A stretch of 64,000 nucleotides of DNA from Takakia lepidozioides (taxonomy: Eukaryota; Streptophyta; Takakiopsida; Takakiales; Takakiaceae): contig CM060731.1 in NCBI GenBank assembly GCA_030704615.1, positions 30,444,001 through 30,508,000 on the forward strand, written 5' to 3'. The position numbers were made by a program, and so were the translations under genes. The notes beneath the pieces were generated by a model. It saw nothing but the letters and a program-made list of their open reading frames with translations. It searched no databases and was not told the origin of the DNA. This document shows, piece by piece, positions 1-10,236 of the stretch. Position 1 is the first letter of the stretch. Every line of letters begins with the position of its first letter.

Positions 1-1345
1 GGTTGGTGAAGGTGGAAGAGTTGATGGGGGGGTCGCTGGAATGCGGCAGCATCTGTGAATCTTGCAAAAAGTGGACAACTGAGTCGAAATGTTGCTTGTC
101 CATGCGACTCTGGAAAGAAGTACAAGAGGTGGGTTCTTGCTCTTTTCACAGCTCCTCTCATCTCTCTACCCCATTCCAATGGGAGTGTCGTAAGGCGGAG
201 AGAAGCAATGTTTCTGGCTGCTTTATCTCACACTCATACTTAAATAGATGGATTTTGTGGCTAGATGAGTCAAATTTCAAACTTAAAGCAAAGCAAGTAG
301 TACTATCAAACATCATGTAGCCTGGCAATAAGCTGGCCGTGAGGCATCTGTGGCTTGAACACTATCTTACGTTTCACGCAATGTGGTGAGGGCACCTTCT
401 TCTTCGACCTGTTTCAGCCTGTTTTTATCTCTCATGAGACTCGGCCCTGAGATCCTGTTATCAGAATCGTCCCTAAATTCTGATGTTGAACTCTGCAAGG
501 TAGCTTGTTGGTGGATCTATGGTGGTTTTGGAGTGATTTTAACATGTTACTGCCAATGTGGCAACAGGAAAGAATCGAAAAACAGATAACAGAGACGAGG
601 AGAAGCTTTGGAATGCTCACCTCAACGATGACCGCAGCTTCTGAAAGATGATCAAGAGAGGGAGTCCACAATGCCTCTTCTGGCACTTCTGCGCATGTGA
701 AGATGCTTTGTGAGGCAGGCACACTGACAGAGGCTCTCTGCATAGATAGCTGAAGGAGCAGGGATAGAGGGTGGGTCCAGATTCATCTAAGAGGGCCGGA
801 TTTCAAGCTCCAGATCACCTATGATTCCCTGTGGAAGGACAGGTACAAGAAACAGATGGTCAACTGCAACCCGCAGCGGCAGCGGTCAGACACTGCTAAT
901 GAAGGCACCTTCTTCAACACATTTCACCCTGTTTTTCCCTCTTATCAGAGTCGGCCCTAAATTTCCATGTTGAATTCTGCAAGTTAGCTGGTTGAGTGAA
1001 CCTTTGATAGTTTGGAGTGAATGACATGATACGGCCAATGTGACAACAGGAAAGTATCCAGAAACAGGTAACAGAGCTGAGGAGAAGCTGTGGAATGAAT
1101 ACTTTTCCTGACCCCAGTTAATGGTGGGACAACTGAGGCAAAAATGTGAATGCATGTTGGATTACAGAGAGTAGCAGATGCAATTGAGCATACAAACTAG
1201 TGTGATAAGTTGAGTTGGGTGTTTCCTAGAACTTCAAGCTCCAAATTACCTATGATTCCCTGTGGATCAATAGCTACAAGAAACCTGCATCGGTAGATGG
1301 TCACCTAAAGGCAGCAGCTACAGCGGCACCTTTGCTAAAATCAGG
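1..1345 (+). repeat. Degenerate tandem duplication upstream of PPR remnant
   Basis: Two diverged direct copies of a ~480-bp unit lie at about 385-860 and 895-1345. Shared landmarks, in order, are a GGCACCTTCTTC block, a CGGCCCTAAATT-like block, CAACAGGAAAG..TC.A.AAACAG.TAACAGAG, GAGGAGAAGCT.TGGAATG, and TTCAAGCTCCA.AT.ACCTATG. The phrase GGAGTCCACAATGCCTC at 660 recurs at 1391, so the duplication runs into the start of the PPR remnant. Bases 1-384 show nothing I recognise. No reading frame in the block looks conserved. It is probably duplicated non-coding flank of a PPR gene, but its origin is not visible. Confidence 0.5.
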
Positions 1346-1399
1346 CACCTCAACCATGACCATAGCTTCTGCAAGGGGATCAAGAGAAGGAGTCCACAA

Positions 1400-2720
1400 T
1401 GCCTCTTCTGGCACTTCTGGGCATGTGAAGCCTGGGAGCTCTGGAAAATGGGAAAGACGTCCATGGTGACATCGTCAAAGCTGGAATTGCACCAGATTCA
1501 TCCTGAACACTGCCCTGGTGGACATATGCCAAATGTGGGTGGATGCAAAGGGAGTTTTCAACACTATGGCTGAACGAGATGTGGTGTCGTGGAACACGAT
1601 GCTTGTAGGGTATGTACAGCAGGGGCACGGGATGGAGGCTTTGGAGACCTATGAACAAATGATGGGGAAGTGGTGAAGCCCGACCACATCACGTTTGTGT
1701 GTGTTTGCAGTGCGTATGCAAGCCTGGCAGCCCTGGAAAAGGGCATGGTTGCATCGCCAAAGCTGGAATTGTACCAGATGTGGTTCTAAACAATACCCTC
1801 GTGGACATGTATGCCAGATGTGGAATGCGATGATCGCAGGATATGCCCAGCATGTTGTCATATGGAGGTCCTGCAACTATTTGAAGGAATGCAAAAGAAC
1901 GGCTTGAAGCTGGACAACCTTTATATGTGTTCTCTTTGCATGCAGCCACATTGGCCTACTGAATGAAAGAAGACACTACTTCGATTCCCCGAGTCAAGAT
2001 CATGGTATCACTCCGACAGTAAAGCACTTTGGCTGCATGGTGGACCTTCTTGGACGTGCGGGACAACTGGATGACGCAGTGGACCCGATTAATAAAATGC
2101 CAATCAATCCAGATGTTGTGGTGTGGAAGGCCTTGCTTGGTGCTTGCAGAATCCATGGCAATGTGGAGATGGCTAAACATGTGGCAACATCTATCCTCAA
2201 GTAGGATGAACGGGATGTCGCGACTTATGTGTTGCTATCAAACATCTATGCTGCAGCTGGCAGGTGGGATGATACTGCACAAATGAGAAGAATGATGAAG
2301 GTGAGAGGGGTTAAAAAGGAGCCAGGTCGTTGTTGCATTGAGGTTGGCAATAGGGTGCACACCTTCGTTGTAGATGACAAGTTGCATCCCAGAATTAAGG
2401 AAATCCATGCTGAGCTAGAAGATTGTCTGGGCAGATGAAGGAGGTGGGGCCTGACACGCGCTTTGTATTGCATGATGTGGGGAGGAGGAAAAGGAATTTT
2501 CTCTTTGCCACCACAGTGAGAAGCTGGCCATTGGTTTTGGGCTGATCAGACGACCCCTAGGACGCCTCTCCGTCTCATCAAGAATCTTCGAGTGTGTGGT
2601 GACTGCCACACCTCCACCAAATTCATCTCAAAGATTGTTGGCCGAGCAATTGTTGTACGGGACGCTAACCGCTTTCACCACTTTGAAGATGGGATTTGTT
2701 CTTGTGGTGATTACTGGTGA
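1400..2720 (+). pseudogene. PPR-DYW RNA-editing protein pseudogene
   Basis: Plus-strand frames spell PLS-class pentatricopeptide repeats followed by E and DYW domains, the architecture of plant organellar C-to-U editing factors. Seen are PPR phrases such as ERDVVSWNTMLVGYVQQGHG (1573-1632), a late block reading CMVDLLGRAGQLDDAVDPIN (about 2033-2093), ALLGACRIHGNVEMAKHVAT (about 2131-2190), YVLLSNIYAAAGRWDDTAQM, and then the DYW zinc region with [17 protein letters not shown] and a terminal CSCGDYW ending at TGA 2718-2720. Reading frames change several times and there are in-frame stops, so it is not translatable as it stands. The start is lost. The DYW tail is well preserved and gives the strand and the family with confidence. 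The protein would have acted in plastids or mitochondria. Confidence 0.85.
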
Positions 2721-3210
2721 AAGGATGTTTTCTTGGAAAAATGTGAGTGTCTTGCTTCATTCATTGATCTGTGTAGCTACTCAGACCATCCACCATTTCC
2801 TGGGAGTATTGACCATCATGGGGTCTACCCGGCATAGGTGGGAAGTCAGCCCATAATTGCACTTGACTGAAAGGGTGTTTTTTGACTGATTCTGGTGATA
2901 GTAGATGGAACTCAGAGTGTTGTCCTAATTCTGGGTTTGGGTGGTGGAGCTTCTCCAAGGCTTGAAGATGAAAGTGAATACGAATTGTAATGAGCTTGAT
3001 GAGAGGGGCAGCCCTGTGCACAAGTTTGTTCAACATCTTAAATTTGGACATGTTTGTTTGTTTCTTGTGATGTGGCTTTGGATGGAGCCCTCGACAAACC
3101 TACATGAATATTGTAAGCTAGCCTTAACCCACCAAGATCCAATCCCATGGTGGCTGCTTGAAAGTTCATATAGTGATTGCAAGGGTATTTGGGTATGTTG
3201 TTATTGATTG
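2721..3210 (+). other. Former 3' flank of the PPR-DYW gene
   Basis: Non-coding DNA directly downstream of the DYW stop codon. It matters because most of it recurs, highly similar, at 5957-6330 behind a second DYW tail. This shows that the duplication carried both the coding end and its 3' flank. A landmark is GAGCTTGATGAGAGGGGCAG (2992-3011 and 6100-6119). Confidence 0.6.
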
Positions 3211-3348
3211 ATGCAGCTTGACTGCCTCACACTATAACATCGGTTTGTGCATGTTGGAGTTCAAGGTTGGGGGTAACTACTTGAGCTGCCAATCTCAAAC
3301 AAGCCGAAAAACTGCTCCTCCTTGTGGATCTACTGGTTTTTCTCTTTA

Positions 3349-3380
<32 letters not shown>
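3349..3380. repeat. (TC)n microsatellite
   Basis: A nearly pure TC dinucleotide run within non-coding sequence between the two PPR blocks. No other role can be seen. Confidence 0.9.
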
Positions 3381-3381
<1 letters not shown>

Positions 3382-3589
3382 GGTCCAGCTTGTAATTTTA
3401 GTTTTTGTTCGTGCAGGTTCTGAAGCATTTGTTGATGCATAGTCCTCCAGAACAAGCTCTGATCTTGTTGCCTCGCTGCTGTCAAGTGTGAATGGATTTG
3501 AGGTGTCTCATCACGTGTGGAAGTGTCTGCATATTGGGCAGAAAAGGGGGTTCAACTCCCCCTCACTTCTTGGTAGGATTTACCAAGCA

Positions 3590-4720
3590 TGGGTGTGGTA
3601 GGAATACTTTGGAGACCTATGTGCAAATGTTGCGCGAAGGGGTGAAGCCCAACCACATCACATTTGTTTGTGTTTGCAATGCGTGTGCAACGCCTGGGAG
3701 CTCTGGAAAAAGGGAAAGAGGTCCCTCCTGACATCGTCAAAGCTGGAATTGTACCAGATGTCATTCTGAACACTGCCCTGGTGGAAATGTATGTCAAATG
3801 TGCATGCATCGAGGATCCCAAGGGAGTGCTTGAAAGTATGGCTGAATGAGATGTGGAGTGCGATGATTGCAGGCTATGCACAGCAAGGATGCGGGATGGA
3901 GGCTTTGGAGACCTATGAGCAAGTGATGTGCGAAGGGGTGAAGCCCAACCACATAACGTTTGTTTTTGTTTGCAATGCGTGTGCAAGCCTTGGAGCTCTG
4001 GAAAAAGGGAAAGAGGTCCATGGTGACATCGTCAAAGCTGGAAATGTACCAGATGTCATCCTGAACACTGCCCTGGTCGACATGTATGCACGGGATGGAG
4101 GCTTTGGAGACCTATGAGCAAGTGATGTGCGAAGGGGGGAGGGGATTCCACGCCTGGATTGCCCTTGCATTCAGATGCTGCCCTCCGCAAGCCTGGCACC
4201 CTGGAAAAGGGCAAGAGGTGCATGGTTGCATCACCAAATCTGCGAAGGGAGGGTTCGACACTATGGCCGAACGTGATGTGGTGTCGTGGAACATGATGCT
4301 TGCAGGGTATGCATAGCAGGGGCCCGGGAGGAGGCTTTGGATACCTATGAGCAAATGATGGGGGAAGGGGTGAAGCCTGACCACATCAGGTTTGTGCGTT
4401 TGCAATGTGTGTGCAAGCCTAGTAGCCCTGGAGAAGGGCAGAGAGGTTCATAGTGACATTGTCAAAGCTGGAATTGTACCAGATGTCATTCCGAACAGTG
4501 CCCTGATGGATATGTATGCCAAATGTGGGGAGTGTTCAACAATATGGCTAAACGAAATGTGGTGTCTTGGAGTGCCATGACAGCAGCATGGGTGTGGGAT
4601 GGAGGCTATGGAGACCTATGAGCAAATGATGCAGGAAAGGGGTGAAGCCAAATCACATCATGTTCTTGTGCATTTGCAATGTGTGTGCGAGCCTGGCAGC
4701 CCTGGGCACAGTTATTCATG
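3590..4720 (+). pseudogene. Tandem PPR cassettes, pseudogene
   Basis: About five decayed copies of one PLS-type PPR cassette follow each other on the plus strand. Each contains variants of METYEQM, then EGVKPNHITFV, CNACASLGALEKGKEVHGDI, VKAGIVPDVILNTALVDMYA and MAERDVVSWN. The GGAGACCTATG landmark falls near 3609, 3905, 4106, 4334 (one mismatch) and 4609. Spacings of 200-296 bp compare with the ~303 bp expected of a full three-motif (about 101-residue) unit, so most copies carry deletions. Frameshifts and stops break every copy. The units resemble the repeats at 1400-1800, so both loci derive from one family by local amplification. No E or DYW domain follows directly. Confidence 0.75.
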
Positions 4721-4784
4721 TTGTAGACAGCATAAAGTAGAGGGAGTGTTTGAGAGAGATTCGTCATTGCATAATGTTACCCTG

Positions 4785-5075
4785 TTTGTGGCTCAGGGTA
4801 TATATATGCTGGTGGCGAGATTTTCCCGACTCCCCAAATATCTGCCTAAGGCCGTCTGGCGCTACCGTATGTCTTACATAGGCTTCCATATGTATGCTCT
4901 ATCAGATCGATACCAACCGAAGCAAGTGGGAAGATTTGGGGGTTGTCTTTGCATGGTCATTGGCTACAGACTTATCTTCTTCCTTATGATAAAGTTTACT
5001 GAGGATGTGAGCCCAATCCTCCGCTCGCTCCTTGCCAAGCTTGCCCAGGGCTGCCTGACACGGAAAAATTCGGCT
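4785..5075 (+). pseudogene. ABCG (WBC) half-transporter C-terminal scrap
   Basis: The frame at 4785-4910 reads GIYMLVARFSRLPKYLPKAV followed by WRYRMSYIGFHMYAL. This matches the conserved end of the ABC2-type membrane domain of plant ABCG half transporters (a GFFRLPNDLPKPVWRYP-like block). After a frame change, about 4952-5030 reads MVIGYRLIFFLMIKFTEDVS, like the last transmembrane helix and tail of the same family. Everything upstream (the ATP-binding cassette) is missing. It sits straight after the PPR cassettes without a visible boundary, so it was probably joined by rearrangement. Identification is by motif memory. Confidence 0.5.
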
Positions 5076-5936
5076 GTCCAGAACACAATTCGACCCCTCT
5101 CTATGACACCATCCCCTGTCCATGAGCTGCTCTGCTGCGGTATTCCATAGGCAAGCAATTTGGTGCGTCCCCATGTTGATTCTTACAACAAGGAAAAAGT
5201 ACCTGTCACTATCTTAGGTAATCTAACAACTGCGCCAACAGTGCTGATGTGAACATGATACGACAGCAATTGTAATGCATGAAAGAGGGTGATTGATGGT
5301 TAACACTTCTAGCGGGACTGAAAAATTCATCTGGATCCCATTCACTGGTGGGAATTTGCAATAACAAAGCCTCTAGCTGAGAATATTGTTTTCTTTGCTT
5401 TTAGTTAGCTCAGTTGTAGAGAGAGCTGGTGCCACAAGAGTCTGATACAGAAATGTGAGGTAATTATTCTAGTCTATCAGTGGGGAATCCAGAGATTAAT
5501 GAGCGATAAAGGTGGCAGTTACTTGTCCTGCTTCAATCATAGCAACAACCATTACTTCTAGGTACATAATTTATTGCTACACAAATTCTGTCATTGGCGC
5601 CTGCTGTGTATTATATTCTGCAGTGAAAAGCCTTGGACGGCTGCTTCTTTTTCCCTTGTTGAACGGATGGAGTGCAACTGATCTGAGAATGTATTGCAAG
5701 AATGCAGTCTGCAATGTAGAGTCTGTATGGACAATGTAATGGTGATTCCAGCACTGGGACTGTGATACTGGCAACTATGAAGTGCGTAGAGAAAGCAGAC
5801 AGACCAACTTGGGAAGGAGAAATAAAAGAGAGACCACTGGACCACCTGAGGCTCCTCATGATATACTTAGTGCTTCAGAAAATAAATATGGATACTCTAA
5901 TGCAGGATGCACTACAATCTCAGATCCTGCTTTCCA
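5076..5936. other. No gene recognised
   Basis: Short open frames on both strands show no family motif and no codon-like conservation. I see nothing beyond possible PPR-gene flank. Confidence 0.4.
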
Positions 5937-6330
5937 CCACTTTGAAGATGGGATTTGTTCTTGTGGTGATAGGATGTTTTCTTGGAAAGATGCTAGTGTT
6001 TGGTGACAGTGGATGGAAATCAGAGTGTTGTCCTAATTCTGGGTTTGGGTGGTGGAGCTTCTCCAAAGCTTGAAGATGGAAGTGAATACGAATTTTAATG
6101 AGCTTGATGAGAGGGGCAGCCCTGTGCACGAGTTTGTTCAACATCTTAAATTTAGACATGTTTGTTTGTTTCTCGTGGGGTGGCTTTGGATGGAGCCCTT
6201 GATGAACTTGCATGAATATTGTCAAAAGCTAGCCTTAACCCACCAAGATCCAATCCCATGGTGGATGCTTGAAAAGTTCATATAGTGAATATAAGAGTAT
6301 GTGGGTATGTTGTTATTGGTTGATGCGGCT
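5937..6330 (+). pseudogene. Second DYW tail plus duplicated 3' flank
   Basis: The segment begins inside the last DYW residues ([12 protein letters not shown]) and then matches the 3' flank of the first DYW pseudogene (2676-3210). A 10-bp deletion removes exactly the final YW codons and the stop, so the frame runs on into flank. A further block of about 130 bp, present at 2740-2890, is missing here. Nothing upstream of the tail is recognisably PPR, so this is an isolated duplicated end. Confidence 0.7.
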
Positions 6331-6529
6331 TGTGAAAATTGAACATCGAAGTGCAGATCCGCCAATTTTCTTCCAGAAAAAAACAAAACACGGGATCTCT
6401 GCATGTAACACCGTGGGAATGACCCACCTTTTTTTTGTGAAAAATTGAACGTAGTTCTCAGAATTCGTCGCTAGTAGTGCGGAGCAACGCGAAGCCCTAG
6501 TGCGATAATATTTGGCTTAGCATGATAAC

Positions 6530-6625
6530 CAAGTTGTAGCCTAGTGGTAATGGGCACATACCACCTCGAAGTGGTTGTGGGTTCAATCCATCATTGGTGT
6601 CACAACCAGTGTTGTGGGGATAAAT
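6530..6625 (+). repeat. tRNA-derived SINE-like remnant
   Basis: An A-box-like TAGCCTAGTGG (6537-6547) and a B-box-like GGTTCAATCC (6580-6589) are 43 bp apart, the spacing of an internal RNA polymerase III promoter. There is no cloverleaf with a 3' acceptor arm, so it is not a functional tRNA gene. A related head (TAGCCTACTGG plus GATTCGAATCC) occurs at 36063-36117, which suggests a dispersed SINE family. Confidence 0.5.
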
Positions 6626-6800
6626 AATTCCCTCCGGGAAAGGGTAAATGGAAATCAGAGGATTATTTATCCTCCGGATAAGTATAAATTATCTATATGT
6701 CCATTTATTTATCCTATGGATAAAGGATAAAGTCCAATATTTTTGACCGGGTAAGGATAAATGATTTATCCTTTCTATACCCGCCGGGTAAATAAAAGAT
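6621..6800. repeat. Cluster of TTTATCC/GGATAAA inverted motifs
   Basis: The block holds many copies of TTTATCC and its complement GGATAAA, with CCGG or CGGG between pairs, for example GATTATTTATCCTCCGGATA and TTTATCCTATGGATAAAGG. Single strands could fold into several alternative hairpins. No coding frame. It lies directly behind the tRNA-like head and may be the body of the same element. Confidence 0.5.
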
Positions 6801-8762
6801 ATATGGAAGGATATATAGTTTTTTTTTGTTTTTTATGCTCAACTCAAAAAATATAACTAATTAATTAAGGTAATCAATTTTTGGTCTAATTTTTTATGAT
6901 CATGAGCGTGTTTCTTCGCACAAAAGATAATAATCAAACAAAGCCAAATAAGACCATGTACGAGTGCCTCGTCCATGAAACTAGTGTCTCAGAGATCGAG
7001 GTTGAGTTGATAGCATTGCAAACTGTCCGCTTGTGCACTCTAAGCAAAGTGACTCTTGACACAAACCCAAAGCTTTTCATAGAGATGAAGGCCTTAGAGG
7101 GAGAGGGACATAGACAAAAGAGAGGGAGAGAGTGGGAAGATATTCATGTCATGTCAAGACATGGACAAGACCCTACTAGGGTCATTGTCAATTAAAGATA
7201 TAAACAGCCCAAAACAGGGCACCATCTAACATTTCCATTCTTGTCATAGCTTCCCATGAATTGACATCACCCAATCATTCATGATAAAACAGGGTGGGAG
7301 GGCGGGGTTTGTTCATGTACAGGTCATGACAACAAGACAAGCATATAAGCAAGCATCTTGTGTTCTAAAAAAACAGATTGCTGCAGCCAGTCATACCTTC
7401 TTGGCATCACAATTACAACAAAACATGCATAGAGCAAAACATCTTGGGTATGTGAAACTAGCCTGCAATATTACAGATTCAAGATATGCCCTTCAAGCAA
7501 ACATCTTGGATATGACAAAATAAATAGCAGCAGCCTACCTTATCATGCATCAAGCAAGGCATAAGGACCAGCCTGCAATTTTTCAGAATCAAAACATGCC
7601 TCCAAGCAAACCACTTTGGGCATGATAGATCAGATTCCATACCATTTGTAATCATCCCGAGACATGTAATCATACAAGGTGTAAAGGGAATGTGAACTCA
7701 ACTTGTCATATTGCAAATTCAAGACGTGTACACACAAGCATCTTGGACAACCAAGATCTTGACAAATAAAAACCTTAGATTGCAAGTCATGGCCCTGATG
7801 TCATGATAAGGCCGAAAATACAGGCAGGATTCCATTACAGCTTACCACCCTCATCTTACAAGATGTCCATGCTAAAGTTTGCAAAAACACCTCACTATAT
7901 ATATGATCCATTAAACACCAAATCCAGGCCTGAAAAGGAGCAGGTCGTTGCCTTGTCAGGCTGCCGCCATAACATTCAAGGCAGCCAAGTCCATAGAGTC
8001 ACAAACCCGCCAAGGCCATACCCATAAAACACTCCAAGGCCAAAAATTCACAACCTATCTCATTAATCCACAGGCCCTGCTGTCAAGGATCAAAAGACAA
8101 GGTAGGGTCTGGATGCAGGCCTCAGGAGACAGGCCTGACAGGCCGAACAGTCCTACCAGCGGCAGAACAACTTAAGCCAAAACAAAGGCTGTAGCATGCC
8201 AAACCAGAAGTAGTCGGGTTGAATTCAGGGCTGCAGACAGGAGCCATTTCAAGATGCCACAACTTATGTACAAGGCCCCTCTACCCATATCCACATCTGT
8301 ATGCTCAAGAAAATTCAAAGCAAGTGAGGATACTCACCTGTTCCCATCACAAGCCTCCACAAAATCGATAGATTAGTGAGGATTGTGGAACCCCACGTGA
8401 ATCAGACCCTCACACTTGTCATCGATGTCAACTAAGAACTTCAAAAGCAAGAGACGAAGATAAGCACAGAAGGAACCCTAAACTCCAAAAGCACCTTGAG
8501 CGATTGGGGAAGAGAGCTATGCGCCATCACCACCCGCAGCAAGCCGCCTCCAACAAAGCACATAAGCAATGAAGCAAAACAAACAAGCTTGCAAGGCAAC
8601 AAAAGAGAGGGAGAGAGACTTCCCAACACAAGTGCCACTGCAGAATTTGAAGGCTAGAGGACGGAAGAAGATATTGCATTCACAGCAAGGTTTCCCGCTG
8701 TTAGAGAGACAAAGCGCCGCCTTCGCGCATCCCCAGGAGATCGCCCAGTATGGGTATGATGG
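6801..8762. other. No gene; degenerate ~120-bp tandem repeat inside
   Basis: No ORF shows family motifs. From about 7320 to 7760 there are roughly four diverged direct copies of a unit with a CAAGCAAACATCTTGG(A/G)(T/C)ATG landmark. For example 7455-7517 and 7565-7626 both read CCAGCCTGCAAT or TAGCCTGCAAT, then TTCA(A/G)(A/G)ATCAA and CAAGCAAAC. The remainder (7770-8762) is featureless to me. Confidence 0.45.
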
Positions 8763-10024
8763 GGTTAGGTCTCACACAATAATTAATCATAATTAGGGGT
8801 AGTTAAGATCAATTCAAGGCCATAAACAGCTGTACATCTCATCCGGTCCACGACAGTAAAAATCCATCCATGACTTCATCTATAAACAAATCATCCATCA
8901 GGATGAAAAACAAGAAATGACATCCATGGCAACGGTTTACCTCCACCCAGGTAGTTCATTACCCTCATTTCTTCACCCGGTATGGATGCAAAGATTCAAT
9001 AAAAGGGGAATGAAAAATTAATATCCTGGCAGTTTTTCATCCGGTATGGATGAAAAACAGGATGATAGTGGCAACCCTCATACAGGTAATTTTTTTATTC
9101 TTTGGTGACTCATCTGGTATGGATGAAAGTCAATAAAAGAGGAATGAAAAAAATCCAAAATTCATCCTAGAGGTAATTCAGTGTCCACCCTGGTGGCTCA
9201 TCCGGTATGGATGAAAAATTGCTAGAGGATGGATGAAACGCTGTCAAATCCTCATCCGGTATGGATGAAAAAATAGGAAATCAATACTGATAAAACCGGC
9301 CAGTTCCCAGGAGAGAGGTTGAGCAGCTGCTGCTCAGTCACTCCCCCCCCAACATTTTTTTTTTTTCTTTGTTGCCCCCTCTCTCCCTCTGTCTCCCCCC
9401 CCCCCACCCCACACACATTTTTATTTTGGTTTCCTAATCTCTCTCTCTCCCTCCCTCTCCCTCCCTCCTTGGAATCGGCCGGACTTATCAGTTTTGATTT
9501 CCTGTTTTTCATCCATATCGGATGAATTATGACAATTTTTTATCCATCCTCTAACAATTTTTCATCCATACCGGATGAACTACCAGGATGGACACTGAAT
9601 TACCTCTATGCATATCTAGGATGAATTTTGGGTTTTTTATTCCTCTTTTATTGACTTTCATCCATATCGGATGAGTCACCAGAGAATGAAAGATGGCCTC
9701 TGTGAGGGTTGCCACTATCATCCCGTTTTTCATCCATAGCGGATGATAACAACCAAGATATTAATTTTTCATTCCTCTTTTATTGCTTTTTTCATCCATA
9801 CCGGATGAGAATTTTTGAGATGTGGAATTACCTGCGAGGTTGTGAACCGTTGCCATGGATGATATTTCCCATTTTTTCATCCTGCTGAAGGATTCTTTCA
9901 ACGGATGAGCTCATGGATGATTTTTCTCTGTCATCTGAACCGGATGATATGTACAGCTGTTTATGGCCCTGATTTGATCTTAACTACCCCTAATTATGGT
10001 TAATTATGGTATGAAACCCTAACC
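8763..10024. mobile_element. Foldback (long inverted repeat) element
   Basis: The two ends are inverted copies of each other: left GGTTAGG..TCA..ATAATTAA (from 8763) mirrors right TTAATTATGG.A.GAAACCCTAACC (to 10024). Both continue inward through GGGGTAGTTAAGATC and CCATAAACAGCTGTACAT. The arms, about 500 bp each, are loaded with CATCCGGTATGGATGAAA: at least five copies in the left arm and five reversed copies (TTTCATCCATACCGGATGA) in the right arm. The loop (about 9340-9480) is a polypyrimidine stretch with C, T and CT runs. No protein is encoded. Structure and size fit a non-autonomous foldback transposon. I could not define a clear target duplication. Confidence 0.75.
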
Positions 10025-10062
10025 TCTACCCTTAAAATTATTTTTATCAACGTGGGCCTGCC

Positions 10063-10236
10063 ATGGCATCATTTGTCAAAGCGACGAGCAAGATCTCTCC
10101 ATTTGGAACCCTCTCCCCCCTCAACGCTGGAGAAACCTTCGAGCTCCACTCCACGGCCTCGCCAGAGTTTGAGAGAGAAGTCAATTGGAAACATCTCAAG
10201 CACCCTGCCACGTCTTCCAGGCTCAATTTTAGGTAG
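10063..10236 (+). CDS. Small ORF of 57 codons, doubtful
   Basis: ATG in a good plant context (CCATGGC) opens a 57-codon frame beginning MASFVKATSKISPFGTLSPL. It ends at TAG 10234-10236, directly after a possible splice donor AG|GTAGTT. It lies 40 bp outside the foldback element. It could be the first exon of an unrecognised gene or chance; no downstream exon could be assigned. Confidence 0.2.
   Translation: MASFVKATSKISPFGTLSPLNAGETFELHSTASPEFEREVNWKHLKHPATSSRLNFR

Noticed and set aside
9252-9525. Open frames on both strands in the foldback loop
   Set aside because: Low-complexity polypyrimidine translated to Pro/Ser or Gly/Arg/Glu runs; no coding signal.
10008-10026. Telomere-like AAACCCTAACC
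   Set aside because: Single short match at the foldback end; no array.
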